This document shows, piece by piece, positions 1-7,731 of a DNA stretch of 64,000 nt. The stretch's first letter is position 1; each line of letters begins with the position of its first letter. A program made the translations under genes and the position numbers. Source of the DNA: Phycisphaerales bacterium (GTDB lineage: Bacteria; Planctomycetota; Phycisphaerae; Phycisphaerales; UBA1924); the NCBI GenBank assembly GCA_020853815.1, contig JADYYE010000096.1:1-64000 (forward strand). The letters run 5' to 3'. Below the pieces are notes generated by a model, which ran no database searches, had not been told where the DNA came from, and was given only the letters and a program-made list of their open reading frames with translations.

Positions 1-55
1 CCGAGTCCGTTCGAAGGCCCGCGCCGGCTCAAAGATCACGAATCGAACTGTCAAT

Positions 56-87
56 CCCACCCCAAGCCCGCGAAAGCCCGGGGTGGG
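56..87. other. Stem-loop downstream of mraZ
   Basis: Inverted repeat CCCACCCC (56-63) and GGGGTGGG (80-87) around a 16-nt loop, just past the mraZ stop codon. There is no T-run on either side, so it is not a textbook intrinsic terminator. It may be an mRNA-stabilising or attenuating hairpin between mraZ and whatever lies beyond the window edge. Confidence 0.4.
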
Positions 88-100
88 CTCCCTCACACAA

Positions 101-568
101 CTACTTCTCCCCGCCGCCCGGACGATCCGACTTTTCCACGTCCCGAGCCATCGACGGCAGGCTTGCGAACAACTCGTCCTCGCCGGTCTTCCAGGCTCCC
201 TTGGCTCTGATCTCGAACCGGTCGCCCGACCCGATCATCACCACCTCGCCCGAAAGCCCGGTCCGCTCCAACTGGTGCTTGGGGATCACGATGCGCCCAG
301 CGCCGTCCATCTCGACGGCCTCGGCGAACCCGAACAAAGCGGCCTGGAGCCGTGCCCGTTCCGGGCTCGGCGTCAACGAACTCTTCATTTGCGCAACTAA
401 TTGTGAGAAACCGACTTCCGTATAGAGGCGCAGCAGGCCGCGCTCCCACGGAACCAGCACCCAGTGCTTCCCGTCGGCCGTGGGGTCCCACTGAGCGCGG
501 TACCGCGCCGGCACGGCCAGCCGCGCCTTGGCGTCGATCACCAGCTCGGAATACCCCACGTACAGCAA
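101..568 (-). CDS. mraZ: MraZ transcriptional regulator
   Basis: DNA-binding regulator of the AbrB/MraZ fold that in many bacteria represses the division and cell-wall (dcw) cluster. The 155-residue protein is of normal family length and shows the two tandem MraZ half-domains, each with its DxxxR signature: residues 12-16 (DAKAR, followed by LAVP) and 88-92 (DGAGR, followed by IVIP). The start taken is a TTG; the adjacent CTG would also give a family-like N-terminus, so the exact start is uncertain by one codon. A GAGG lies 9 nt upstream of the TTG. A promoter with MraZ-type repeats sits immediately upstream (601-629). In other bacteria rsmH (mraW) follows mraZ; here that position is outside the window. 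Confidence 0.93.
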   Translation of the reverse strand: MLYVGYSELVIDAKARLAVPARYRAQWDPTADGKHWVLVPWERGLLRLYTEVGFSQLVAQMKSSLTPSPERARLQAALFGFAEAVEMDGAGRIVIPKHQLERTGLSGEVVMIGSGDRFEIRAKGAWKTGEDELFASLPSMARDVEKSDRPGGGEK

Positions 569-600
569 TCAGCACCGCCTCACTCCTGGATCGGCGGTGG

Positions 601-629
601 ATTATGCCCCACTTTGCCCCACGCTTCAA
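601..629 (-). promoter_or_regulatory. mraZ promoter with MraZ boxes in the spacer
   Basis: On the minus strand TTGAAG (629-624) and CATAAT (606-601) are separated by exactly 17 bp, a good sigma-70-type promoter. The spacer holds two direct GTGGGGC repeats (plus strand GCCCCAC at 606-612 and 616-622) with a 10-bp period. GTGGG repeats of about that period are the known MraZ operator in E. coli and Mycoplasma. A start near 594 would give a leader of about 26 nt. Autorepression by MraZ is inferred. Confidence 0.75.
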
Positions 630-895
630 CACAGAATGCGAAAGTTCGCGCACTTGTGCATAACTCGTGCAGAACCTGTCTGTGTTCAGTTTCCGTTGTC
701 CTCCTGACCTGTGGAAAACTGGTGAAACCCGGCAAGCGAAGGCAGCGCAAGGACATCTGTCTCGGGGCGTTCTGCCCCACTGATCGGCATGATCGGACCC
801 TTTTCATGCAAGGGCGCGGAGTCCGGCTGGATTGGGCGGCGTTGAACGCCGAATCCCCGAAACGCAGCGGCTCGTGGCCGCGGAGAGGCTGGCGC

Positions 896-1588
896 GTGCA
901 AGACAAGGCCGCACGGACCAAGGACGTGCTCACCCGCATTCCAGGCGGGCTCTTTGTCATGACGTCGAGCTTCGAGGGCAAACGGGGCGGGGTGATCGTG
1001 AAGTCCGTCATGCCCGTCGCGGAGGAGCCGCTCTTGCTCGCGGTCGCGGCATGGAAGGGGCATGGTCTTGAGCCGATCATCCGGGACAGCCACTACTTCG
1101 GCGTGTCGATGATCGACCCGAACGATCGCGTGCTGGTCCGGCGCTTCTCGGGGCATCTCTCGGAGCACGGCGATCAGTTTGATTCCGTGGCGACCGAGCG
1201 GATCGTCTCGACGTCGCCGATCCTGAGCCGCTCCATCATCGCGATCGATTGCGAAGTGGTCCGTCACTTCGACATCGAGGCGGACCACGAGCTGTACATC
1301 GGCCTGGTGCTGGGCGCGAAGGTCTGCACGCCGGAGCATCCTCTGGCGGCCCACAACCCGGCACGCCAGGTCTCGAACTTCAAGTCGTCATCGGCGCTGC
1401 GCCGAGCGGCCGAGCGGCGTGCGGCCCGGGCGATGGAGCCCGAGGGCGCCGCGCCGCGCGAAGCTGGCAACGGCGAACTTCGCGAGCACGCGGAGGAGTC
1501 CGCGCGTGAAGCGGCCGGCGAGTCGTTGCGCGAAGCGCCGCGCGAACCGCGCCGCCCGAAAGCAGAGAAGGCCCGCGATCGCGCGTGA
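896..1588 (+). CDS. Flavin reductase-like domain protein
   Basis: Likely FMN-binding flavin-reductase-like protein (split-barrel fold). The reductase-type core runs from residue ~12 to ~135: it starts with RIPGGLFVMTSS, the usual family opening, continues through a conserved ISMIDP-like strand (GVSMIDPND) and ends in an Ile-Gly-Leu-Val-Leu-Gly strand. About 65 C-terminal residues are Ala/Glu/Arg-rich with repeated REA/REAP units and look disordered. I chose a GTG start at 896 because GGAGAGG sits 7 nt upstream and the family normally begins close to the RIPGG strand; an ATG at 806 would add 30 residues of no family resemblance. The gene is divergent from mraZ. Substrate unknown. Confidence 0.7.
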   Translation: MQDKAARTKDVLTRIPGGLFVMTSSFEGKRGGVIVKSVMPVAEEPLLLAVAAWKGHGLEPIIRDSHYFGVSMIDPNDRVLVRRFSGHLSEHGDQFDSVATERIVSTSPILSRSIIAIDCEVVRHFDIEADHELYIGLVLGAKVCTPEHPLAAHNPARQVSNFKSSSALRRAAERRAARAMEPEGAAPREAGNGELREHAEESAREAAGESLREAPREPRRPKAEKARDRA

Positions 1589-1700
1589 ACGCTCGTGATT
1601 GACGCGCGGTTTGCGTGTCACCCGCGAGTATGCGACCCGGACCTTCCTCGCGGACTCGTCAGGTCCGGCGTCCGATTCAGAGAATCCACGAGCTGATCGA

Positions 1701-2648
1701 CTATGGCCTCCGTGCCGTCACGTCGAGGCTCGTGATGAAGTCGCTCGGCTTGGTTCCCGGGGGCAAGCTCTCCACGATCTTGCGGTAAAGCGGGTCCTCC
1801 CAGTTGGTCATCGCGTCGATGTAGTGGCTCTTGGGCGTGAGCACGATGTCGGTGAGGCCCGCGGCCAGCGCCATCACGCGAGTCTCTTCCACCAGCACCG
1901 CGCCCGCGACGCAGCCGATGAGGGCCTCCACGTCCGCGAGCACCCGCGCGGGGAGCGGCCTGAGCAGCGCCAGGTCCGACACCGCGACGCGCCCGCCGTG
2001 CTTCAGCACGCGGGCGATCTCGCGCCACACGCGCGGCTTGTCGGGCGAGAGGTTCAGCACGCAGTTGGAGATGACCACATCCACGCTCGCATCCGCGACC
2101 GGAAGTGCCTCGATCTCGCCCAGCCTGAACTCGACGTTGTCGAGCCCGGAATGCTCGCGGTACGACGCGATGTTCCGGCGGGCCTTGCTCAGCATGTCGG
2201 GCGTCATATCCACGCCGATGACGCGCCCGGACGCGCCGACCTTTGGACCGGCGACAAAGCAATCGAACCCGCCGCCGGCGCCCAGATCGAGCACGACCTC
2301 GCCCGGGCGGAGCGACGCGATCGCGGTGGGATTCCCGCACGACAGGCCCATGTTCGCGCCGTCGGGCACGGCGGAGAGTTCGCCCGAGGCATAGCCGACC
2401 GCCTCGGCGAGCTGCTCGGGCGTGAACGCGGTCGCGCCACAGCACCCGCCGCCCGTCGCTCCCGATGGCCCGGCGCAGCAGCCCGAGCGCGCGATCTCGG
2501 CGTATCCCTCGCGGACCTTTTCGCGGACTTCGTGAAAAGCGGCGGCGTCGGGCGGTGCGCCGGCGGCGCTCGAGGTGGTTTCCGAGCAGCACGAATCCGA
2601 ACACCCGCACGAACGTCCCGCGGACTTTGACTTGGCATGGCTCGTCAT
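1701..2648 (-). CDS. arsM: Arsenite S-adenosylmethionine methyltransferase
   Basis: Predicted to methylate As(III) with SAM, giving methylated arsenicals. The 315-residue protein has a class I methyltransferase core with motif I at 121-130 (DLGAGGGFDC) and an acidic residue at the end of beta-2 (GVD, ~147). The three cysteines that bind arsenite in ArsM enzymes appear as C104 (GLSCGNP), C196 (SNCVLNL) and C246 (GCVAGA). Residues 1-71 form an unusual Cys-rich leader (C14, C16, C20, C21, C57, C58, C69, C70), possibly extra metalloid-binding sites. AAGGAG lies 7 nt before the ATG. The ATG overlaps the arsC stop as ATGA, so translation is probably coupled. Last gene of arsR-arsC-arsM. Confidence 0.93.
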   Translation of the reverse strand: MTSHAKSKSAGRSCGCSDSCCSETTSSAAGAPPDAAAFHEVREKVREGYAEIARSGCCAGPSGATGGGCCGATAFTPEQLAEAVGYASGELSAVPDGANMGLSCGNPTAIASLRPGEVVLDLGAGGGFDCFVAGPKVGASGRVIGVDMTPDMLSKARRNIASYREHSGLDNVEFRLGEIEALPVADASVDVVISNCVLNLSPDKPRVWREIARVLKHGGRVAVSDLALLRPLPARVLADVEALIGCVAGAVLVEETRVMALAAGLTDIVLTPKSHYIDAMTNWEDPLYRKIVESLPPGTKPSDFITSLDVTARRP

Positions 2649-3094
2649 GGGAAAACTCCTTGCAGCACATCGGGAAGACGCTGGACAAACTCCTTGATCT
2701 CGTCGCGGACGCGCCGGTAGTGGGGGAGCGCTTCGGTGTCGCTCCGCGCCCCGTGCGCCAGGCGCGGTGGATCGTCGAAACTCTGGTGGATGACCCGCGC
2801 GGTTGCAAGAAAGACCGGGCACGCCTCGCGGGCCGAATCGCACACCGTGACGACCCACGCAAACTCGAAACGGGCGAGCGATTCAACGGACATTGATTCA
2901 TGGCGAGAGATGTCGACACCCGCCTCGCGCATCGCGATCACCGCCAGCCTGTTGAGCCCCTGCGGGCTGGTGCCCGCGGAATGGGCCTCGACACGATCGG
3001 CGAGCAACGCGCGGGCCCAACCTTCGGCCATCTGGCTTCGGCACGAGTTGCCCGTGCAAAGGAAGAGCACGCGGATTGGGTTAGGGCGAGCCAC
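2645..3094 (-). CDS. arsC: Arsenate reductase, low-MW phosphatase (thioredoxin) type
   Basis: Reduces arsenate to arsenite. The 149-residue protein is of the low-molecular-weight tyrosine phosphatase fold: P-loop C13-T-G-N-S-C-R19-S (CX5R) near the N-terminus, and a redox pair C85 and C92 in VCDSAREACP. The spacing 13/85/92 matches the nucleophile and shuttle cysteines of thioredoxin-coupled ArsC (10/82/89 in pI258 ArsC), so electrons probably come from thioredoxin. I chose the GTG at 3094, preceded by GGAGG, rather than an upstream ATG that would add 53 residues read from the arsR gene in another frame. The start overlaps the arsR 3' end by 14 nt, and the stop overlaps the arsM start. Confidence 0.9.
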   Translation of the reverse strand: MARPNPIRVLFLCTGNSCRSQMAEGWARALLADRVEAHSAGTSPQGLNRLAVIAMREAGVDISRHESMSVESLARFEFAWVVTVCDSAREACPVFLATARVIHQSFDDPPRLAHGARSDTEALPHYRRVRDEIKEFVQRLPDVLQGVFP

Positions 3095-3557
3095 AGCAGC
3101 CTCCGCCTTGGCCGCACCCTTCGGGGCAGCACTCGTGAAACGCGTCGGCGAGCGAGCGGAGCAGCGTGACGAGCTCCGCGTAGCGCACCGCGTAATAGAC
3201 CGTCCGCCCTTGCTTGCGGGACTCCAGCACGCCGGCGTCGGCGAGCAACGCAAGGTGGCGCGAAACGACCGAGAGATCGACCGAGCAGCACTGCGCGACC
3301 TCGCTGACCGAGCAGCCGCGCCCGCACTTGGCGATGCACGCGACCAGGGCGGCTCGGGTCGGATCGCACAGGGCGCGGAAGAGATCGGGATTGAGCAGGG
3401 AATCGATCGGGGCGCGCCGGGCGGCGGCGTGCCTGGGCGTCGCGGGACGCGAGGTCTTCGCGGTGCGACCGGCGTTGGCGGGGCGCTTGGCGTCCCGTGT
3501 TCGGTCTTCGCCCGGGGCCTTCGAGCCCGATCGAGATCGCTTGTGTACTTGCGTCAT
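3081..3557 (-). CDS. arsR: ArsR-family metalloid repressor
   Basis: Winged-helix repressor of the SmtB/ArsR family, first gene of the operon. In the 158-residue product the wHTH spans ~55-140 (LFRALCDPTRAALVACIAK, then SVSEVAQ and VVSRHLALLADAGV). Candidate arsenite ligands are C74, C78, C82, C90 and C91 around the recognition region; a second cluster forms the C-terminal tail (C143, C144, C148, C154, C155). The first 50 residues are basic and probably disordered. The ATG at 3557 is chosen because the promoter ends about there; upstream in-frame ATGs lie inside the promoter. The message is predicted leaderless, and an inverted repeat overlaps the start codon, pointing to autoregulation. Confidence 0.9.
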   Translation of the reverse strand: MTQVHKRSRSGSKAPGEDRTRDAKRPANAGRTAKTSRPATPRHAAARRAPIDSLLNPDLFRALCDPTRAALVACIAKCGRGCSVSEVAQCCSVDLSVVSRHLALLADAGVLESRKQGRTVYYAVRYAELVTLLRSLADAFHECCPEGCGQGGGCCGSP

Positions 3558-3566
3558 TGTGCAAGT
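3547..3566. promoter_or_regulatory. Probable ArsR operator (inverted repeat)
   Basis: Perfect inverted repeat ACTTGC (3547-3552) - 8 nt - GCAAGT (3561-3566). It covers the arsR start codon and reaches into the -10 hexamer, so a bound dimer would block initiation. Its size fits ArsR/SmtB operators; the assignment to ArsR is inferred from position. Confidence 0.7.
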
Positions 3567-3592
3567 ATTGACGGGCTCGCGCGATGGATCAA
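3564..3592 (-). promoter_or_regulatory. arsR promoter (leaderless transcript predicted)
   Basis: Minus-strand TTGATC (3592-3587), 17-bp spacer, AATACT (3569-3564). Only 6 nt separate the -10 box from the arsR ATG, so transcription should begin at or next to the start codon and no Shine-Dalgarno sequence is present. Confidence 0.65.
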
Positions 3593-3684
3593 GCTCCCGA
3601 GGCGCCGCGTGCGGTCGGGGCAAATCCGGTAGGGGGTTCGCGACCGCGGGCCTTCGCGCCGCATGTGGAAGATCGCTTCAGCGA

Positions 3685-6315
3685 TTACCGCCTTGCGTCC
3701 AGACCGGTCCACTTGTGCGTCCAGACCTCACCCGCGGTGCTCTCGACGACGAGGTGCTCGCCCTCGCGCCGCGACTTGAGCGGCACGTTGTTTTCGTCGT
3801 TCAGGTATCGCGCGTCGAGAGTACCGGACTTCACGAGATCATCGAGCGATTCGGGCACGCGCCCGAAGGCGAGGCGGAAGGCGTAGGCCGCTCGCCCGAT
3901 CGCCAGACGGACGAAGTGCGCCTCGTGATGCGTCTTTGGTTCTCGCTTGGCGGCGGGCGGGAGCTTCAGCAGGCGCAGCATCTCGATCGCGAGCGGTCCG
4001 GGCTGATCCTTGGTGGCCTTGAACGCGATCGTGTGCGGTCCCTTGGTCAGCGTGAGCCGCCCGAGCGACAGATCGAGTTCCGCGCCGTCGGGCGTGCGGA
4101 AATCGAGCGTGTCTGCGCGCCGGCCATCGATCTCGACGTGGTACTTGCCGTGATCTCCGCCGCTGGCGGCCGTCAGCCGCACGGCGTACTCGGCGTCGCT
4201 CTTTACTTCGAACGGGAACGACACCGACGCGTCCGGCGCGCGGTTGGTCCACAGAAGAACCGGGCGAGCGCCGAACAATCCCGACGTGTCGATCTTCACC
4301 GTGTCGCCCAGCGATTGCCTGGCGGCCTGATAATCTCGCACGAAGTGGTGCCGGTCCCATGGCACGCGCCGATCGCTCCAGCCCGGCAGGGGCGCCCACG
4401 GCGCGGGCTCGCCTTCCTGATACCAGAACGCGACGCTGCTGATGAAGTCCGGGCGCTCGACGAAGAATCCGGCGGTGTCCTCGGGCAGATTGCCCTTGTG
4501 CTCGATCGCGGCCTTGAGCGAGCGATCAAAGTTGACGGCGTCGGCGACATGCCAGCGATAGCACACGCCGCTGTCGCCGGTCGAATCTCCCTGCCAGCGC
4601 GGCGAGCCGAACCAGCGGCTGGTGCGCGGCCTGAATCCCCACGCGTCGTTGAAGTAATCCTCAGAGCCGGTGCCCTGCAGGCTCGGCGTCTGCTCGCCGT
4701 CGATGAAGAAGAAGTCGTCGCCCTCGCCGAACCAGCCGTCCTGCGCGAGCGTGAGGGACATCACGGTGCCGACGTATCGCCCCTTGCCGGTGAGTTCCGC
4801 GAGGACATAATCGCGCCCGGATTGAGCCGGGTATTCCTGGCGGTATTTCGCGTAGAACCTCGGCGTGCCGGCGGGAAGGCTTGGGAGCTGCGTCCAATCG
4901 ACCTGCCAGTACAGGCCGGCGCCGCGCTCGGGGTTGTCGTTGGTGACGACGATCCTCGCGGACTTCTCGAAGGGCATGCGCCAATAGCAGGAAAGCGAAC
5001 CGGTCGCCGAGACCTGCACGACCTCGCTCTCAACGACCGCGGGCTTGCCCTGGCCAACGGCAAAGAAGTCGGCGAGCGGCGCTTCAACGCCGGGCGTTGT
5101 GCTCCCGTCCCAGTAGATTCGGAGCGAGAGGGAGTTGAGTTCGCCGGTCCATCCCGCGTGGCTGGTGAACCACATGTGGGTGATGACGCCCGGGCCTTCG
5201 AGGCGCGGCATCTCGATCGACTCGCCCGGCTGGAGCCACGTCATGTCGAGATTCTCGGTGTTCCACGCGGGCTGCATGTTGCTCGACACGCGGCGGTTTC
5301 GCCCGGCGGGCGCGAGCGCGGAGGGGCTGAGCAGCTCCGTGATGGTGGCGTCCTCGGCGCGAGGTCGAACACCCGGACGGATCGCCTGGCCGCGTTCCGC
5401 GTCCTGCTCCTGCGATCCGGCACTCGCGCTGACACCCGCGTCAATCAGCGGCGCATCGATCCATGCGGCGTCGTTGGCGTAGGCGAGCGCGTATTCGTAG
5501 GTCATTTCTGATTCGCGCGCGGGCCCCGATGAGTTGCGGAAGATGAAGGCGCCGCCGCCCGGCATCGCCGGGTCGTCGCGATAGCCGACGAAGAGGATGC
5601 TGTGCCCGTCGAACACGTCCGCGGGCGCGGCCATCCGCAGCACGTTGTTATCCCACTCAGCGTGCTTCGGCCAGCGCAGGCCCGTGAACACCGGCCATCC
5701 TCCCGCGATCGTCCTCTTGATCGACGCCAGGTGCTCGGCGGTCAGCCCGGTGTTGACGTCCCACTCCTTGATCCAGTGGAGCTGAAGGCCGAGTTTCTGA
5801 GCCGCGGCGGCCTGGGCCGTCGCGTCGGCGCTCGGCGACGCATCGGGCTCGAATTTCTCGCGGTAGGGCATGGCGGGTTCGGCGCACACGCCGTACTTCT
5901 CAAAGCCCTTCCAGAGATCGGAGAAAAACCCGCCGTCGGCCGTCTCGCCGACCGCCTGGTTCGAGGCCCAATTCAGGAACTCCTCGCTGAGGCGTTCGCC
6001 AACACCCTTCCTTCGCGCGACGGCGAACTCCCGCGCCTGCGTGACGGCGAAGACCGAGCATGTGCCGCGCCCGCCCTGCACGCGGGGCGTGAGCCCGAAG
6101 CCCGCAAACTTGGGGCGAAGGTCGGCGGATGCCGGCAGGTCCGCGTTCGACGCGAGCGGGTGGTTTCGGGTCGCAGTCCGCGTCCGTTCGGCGGGTTGCA
6201 TCGCGCGTGAACCGGGGCGATTGATGTTCGCGCCGGCGCCCTGCGCCGCGGCGCACCAGAACGGGTTGCTCACGACCGCCGCCAGCATCGCCCATGCACG
6301 CCGCACGTTGTTCAT
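3685..6315 (-). CDS. Exported papain-like peptidase fused to GH172 (DUF2961)
   Basis: An 876-residue secreted fusion. Residues 1-29 are a signal peptide ending near AQGAGA. Residues ~62-290 resemble a C1 (papain) peptidase: oxyanion Q80, nucleophile C86 in QGGRGTCSVFA, H238 in DGHSILFVGY, N261 in FRNSSG. Residues ~340-720 are a DUF2961 domain, the GH172 family of glycan hydrolases/transferases, with the paired acidic motifs GEGDDFFFIDGE and GTGSEDYF. The remainder (~720-876) is a beta-rich region resembling a carbohydrate-binding module. The ATG at 6315 follows GGGAGG; an upstream ATG at 6441 would bury the signal peptide. It lies 157 bp downstream of the TPR lipoprotein gene. A joint role in processing a glycoprotein or a crosslinked glycan is inference. 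Confidence 0.85.
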   Translation of the reverse strand: MNNVRRAWAMLAAVVSNPFWCAAAQGAGANINRPGSRAMQPAERTRTATRNHPLASNADLPASADLRPKFAGFGLTPRVQGGRGTCSVFAVTQAREFAVARRKGVGERLSEEFLNWASNQAVGETADGGFFSDLWKGFEKYGVCAEPAMPYREKFEPDASPSADATAQAAAAQKLGLQLHWIKEWDVNTGLTAEHLASIKRTIAGGWPVFTGLRWPKHAEWDNNVLRMAAPADVFDGHSILFVGYRDDPAMPGGGAFIFRNSSGPARESEMTYEYALAYANDAAWIDAPLIDAGVSASAGSQEQDAERGQAIRPGVRPRAEDATITELLSPSALAPAGRNRRVSSNMQPAWNTENLDMTWLQPGESIEMPRLEGPGVITHMWFTSHAGWTGELNSLSLRIYWDGSTTPGVEAPLADFFAVGQGKPAVVESEVVQVSATGSLSCYWRMPFEKSARIVVTNDNPERGAGLYWQVDWTQLPSLPAGTPRFYAKYRQEYPAQSGRDYVLAELTGKGRYVGTVMSLTLAQDGWFGEGDDFFFIDGEQTPSLQGTGSEDYFNDAWGFRPRTSRWFGSPRWQGDSTGDSGVCYRWHVADAVNFDRSLKAAIEHKGNLPEDTAGFFVERPDFISSVAFWYQEGEPAPWAPLPGWSDRRVPWDRHHFVRDYQAARQSLGDTVKIDTSGLFGARPVLLWTNRAPDASVSFPFEVKSDAEYAVRLTAASGGDHGKYHVEIDGRRADTLDFRTPDGAELDLSLGRLTLTKGPHTIAFKATKDQPGPLAIEMLRLLKLPPAAKREPKTHHEAHFVRLAIGRAAYAFRLAFGRVPESLDDLVKSGTLDARYLNDENNVPLKSRREGEHLVVESTAGEVWTHKWTGLDARR

Positions 6316-6472
6316 GCCGAGTCCTCCCGCGCCGCGGCGCGCACATCCCGACCGGGCGCAGGCTATCAGAATCGTGGCGGGAGAGGCGGTGCGGATCGCG
6401 CGCCGCAGCCCTTGCCTGGAGATGCCGAGCGACCTCGCCATTCGTCATCATCGGAACGCTGATTTGCGTTCG

Positions 6473-7147
6473 CTATTCGAGTTCGACCGGCATCGCAAAG
6501 CTGGGCCCGGGGATCTCGCCCAGATCGCGGATGCGCTGGTTGACCGCGGGGTCGCGTAGGTCGATCGAAAGGGCCTGGCGGAGGGACTTCACCTGGTTGG
6601 GCTTGTCGTTCACGCTGCTGTAGAAATCGGCGAGCGCAATCAGGGGCCGGGTGGACTTGCCCGCGTCCAGACGCTTGGCGGTCTTGAATGCGGACAGCGC
6701 CTCATCCGCATTGCCGATCTTGGCGGCATAGGTGCCCAGGCGCAGAAAGTCATTGATCTGGCCGCGTTCCAGCGAGAGGCGTCGGAGGAAGATCATGAGC
6801 GTGTCCTGCTCCTTGGCCTCGTAGAGCGCGACGCAATAGGCGTCGATCACTTCGTCGCGGGTGGGGTCGACCTCGTAGGCGATCGCGAGCTGCTCGCGGG
6901 CTTTCATGGGGTCGTTGACCTTGAGGCATGACATTCCCAGGCCGTAGCGGGCGGTGGGGTCGCCCGGATAGCGCTCGACGAGCTGCTCGTATTCGAGCCG
7001 CGCGAGTTCGTAATCGCCCTTGTCGTAGGCCGCCTCGGCGGCGGCGCGGATGACGTGGATCGGGCGCTGCTGGGTGCAGCCCGAGAAGGTCGAGAAGGCG
7101 GCGACGGACAGGGTGAGGGCCAGTGCGAGGCGGCGGGGCGCGTCCAT
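6473..7147 (-). CDS. TPR-repeat lipoprotein
   Basis: A 224-residue lipoprotein. The signal peptide ends in a lipobox (TFSGC, Cys about residue 23). The mature part carries TPR-like helical pairs: AAEAAYDKGDYELARLEYEQ, then RYGLGMSCLKVNDPMKAREQ, and further units around DEALSAFKTAKRL and NQVKSLRQALSIDL. TPR lipoproteins usually act as scaffolds in envelope assembly; no specific partner can be named. The ATG at 7147 has GGAG 8 nt upstream. It lies upstream of, and on the same strand as, the papain/GH172 gene, and is divergent from the phosphoesterase gene. Confidence 0.85.
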   Translation of the reverse strand: MDAPRRLALALTLSVAAFSTFSGCTQQRPIHVIRAAAEAAYDKGDYELARLEYEQLVERYPGDPTARYGLGMSCLKVNDPMKAREQLAIAYEVDPTRDEVIDAYCVALYEAKEQDTLMIFLRRLSLERGQINDFLRLGTYAAKIGNADEALSAFKTAKRLDAGKSTRPLIALADFYSSVNDKPNQVKSLRQALSIDLRDPAVNQRIRDLGEIPGPSFAMPVELE

Positions 7148-7250
7148 GAAGCAACTCCGGTCATTGGGCGGCGGCGGGGCGACCATGCCCCGGGCGTCCG
7201 CGAGGGCTTCAATGGTATCGGCCAGTTGCCGTCTTGGCCCGGAGTCGTCC

Positions 7251-7664
7251 ATGAGCCCCTCCCAGCCCACCAAGTCCGTTGCCAGCGTGATCTTGCGCCA
7301 CGATACGCCTGATGGCGGATCGCACTTTGACTGGATGATCCGGCTGGAAAGCGGGCGGCTCATGACCTTTCGGGTGGACACCCGGCCGGATGAGGCCACG
7401 GATAGGTTTGAGGCGACGCGCCTGGTCGATCATCGGGCGGCGTATCTGGACTACGAAGGCGAGATCAGCGGCGGGCGCGGACGGGTGACGCGCGTGGCCC
7501 GCGGTGAAGTGCGCCTTCTTGAGTTGGCAGAAGACCGGGTCGTGGTGGAGGGGTGGTACGCGGCAGCGGATGGCACGGGCCTCCGAAGGACGTCTCGATG
7601 GACCGGGCGTCGGGTGAACGCCGATCTGTGGGAGTTTGCGCGGATGGGTGCGAAAGGCAAGTGA
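7251..7664 (+). CDS. Stand-alone LigD-type 3'-phosphoesterase domain protein
   Basis: A 137-residue protein equal to the 3'-phosphoesterase module otherwise found at the N-terminus of LigD, the bacterial NHEJ ligase. The catalytic residues of LigD-PE can be matched: H17 (RHD), H25 and D27 (SHFD), R31 (IRLE), H61 (VDH) and Y65 in the DHRAAYLDYEGEI segment. The family trims 3'-phosphate/ribonucleotide ends at breaks, so a DNA-end healing role is likely. No Ku, polymerase or ligase gene is nearby. GGAG lies 6 nt upstream of the ATG; the 103-bp gap to the divergent lipoprotein gene must hold both promoters. Confidence 0.8.
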   Translation: MSPSQPTKSVASVILRHDTPDGGSHFDWMIRLESGRLMTFRVDTRPDEATDRFEATRLVDHRAAYLDYEGEISGGRGRVTRVARGEVRLLELAEDRVVVEGWYAAADGTGLRRTSRWTGRRVNADLWEFARMGAKGK

Positions 7665-7731
7665 GAGGGGCGATGCTCGCGCGTTGGCGGCAGTGTTGTG
7701 ATTGACCGCGAGCGGTCGATACTCTGGCGTC

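Noticed and set aside
3214-5511. A 765-codon plus-strand open frame
   Set aside because: It lies antisense to arsR and the papain/GH172 gene, both strongly supported by motifs; its product has no recognisable domain.
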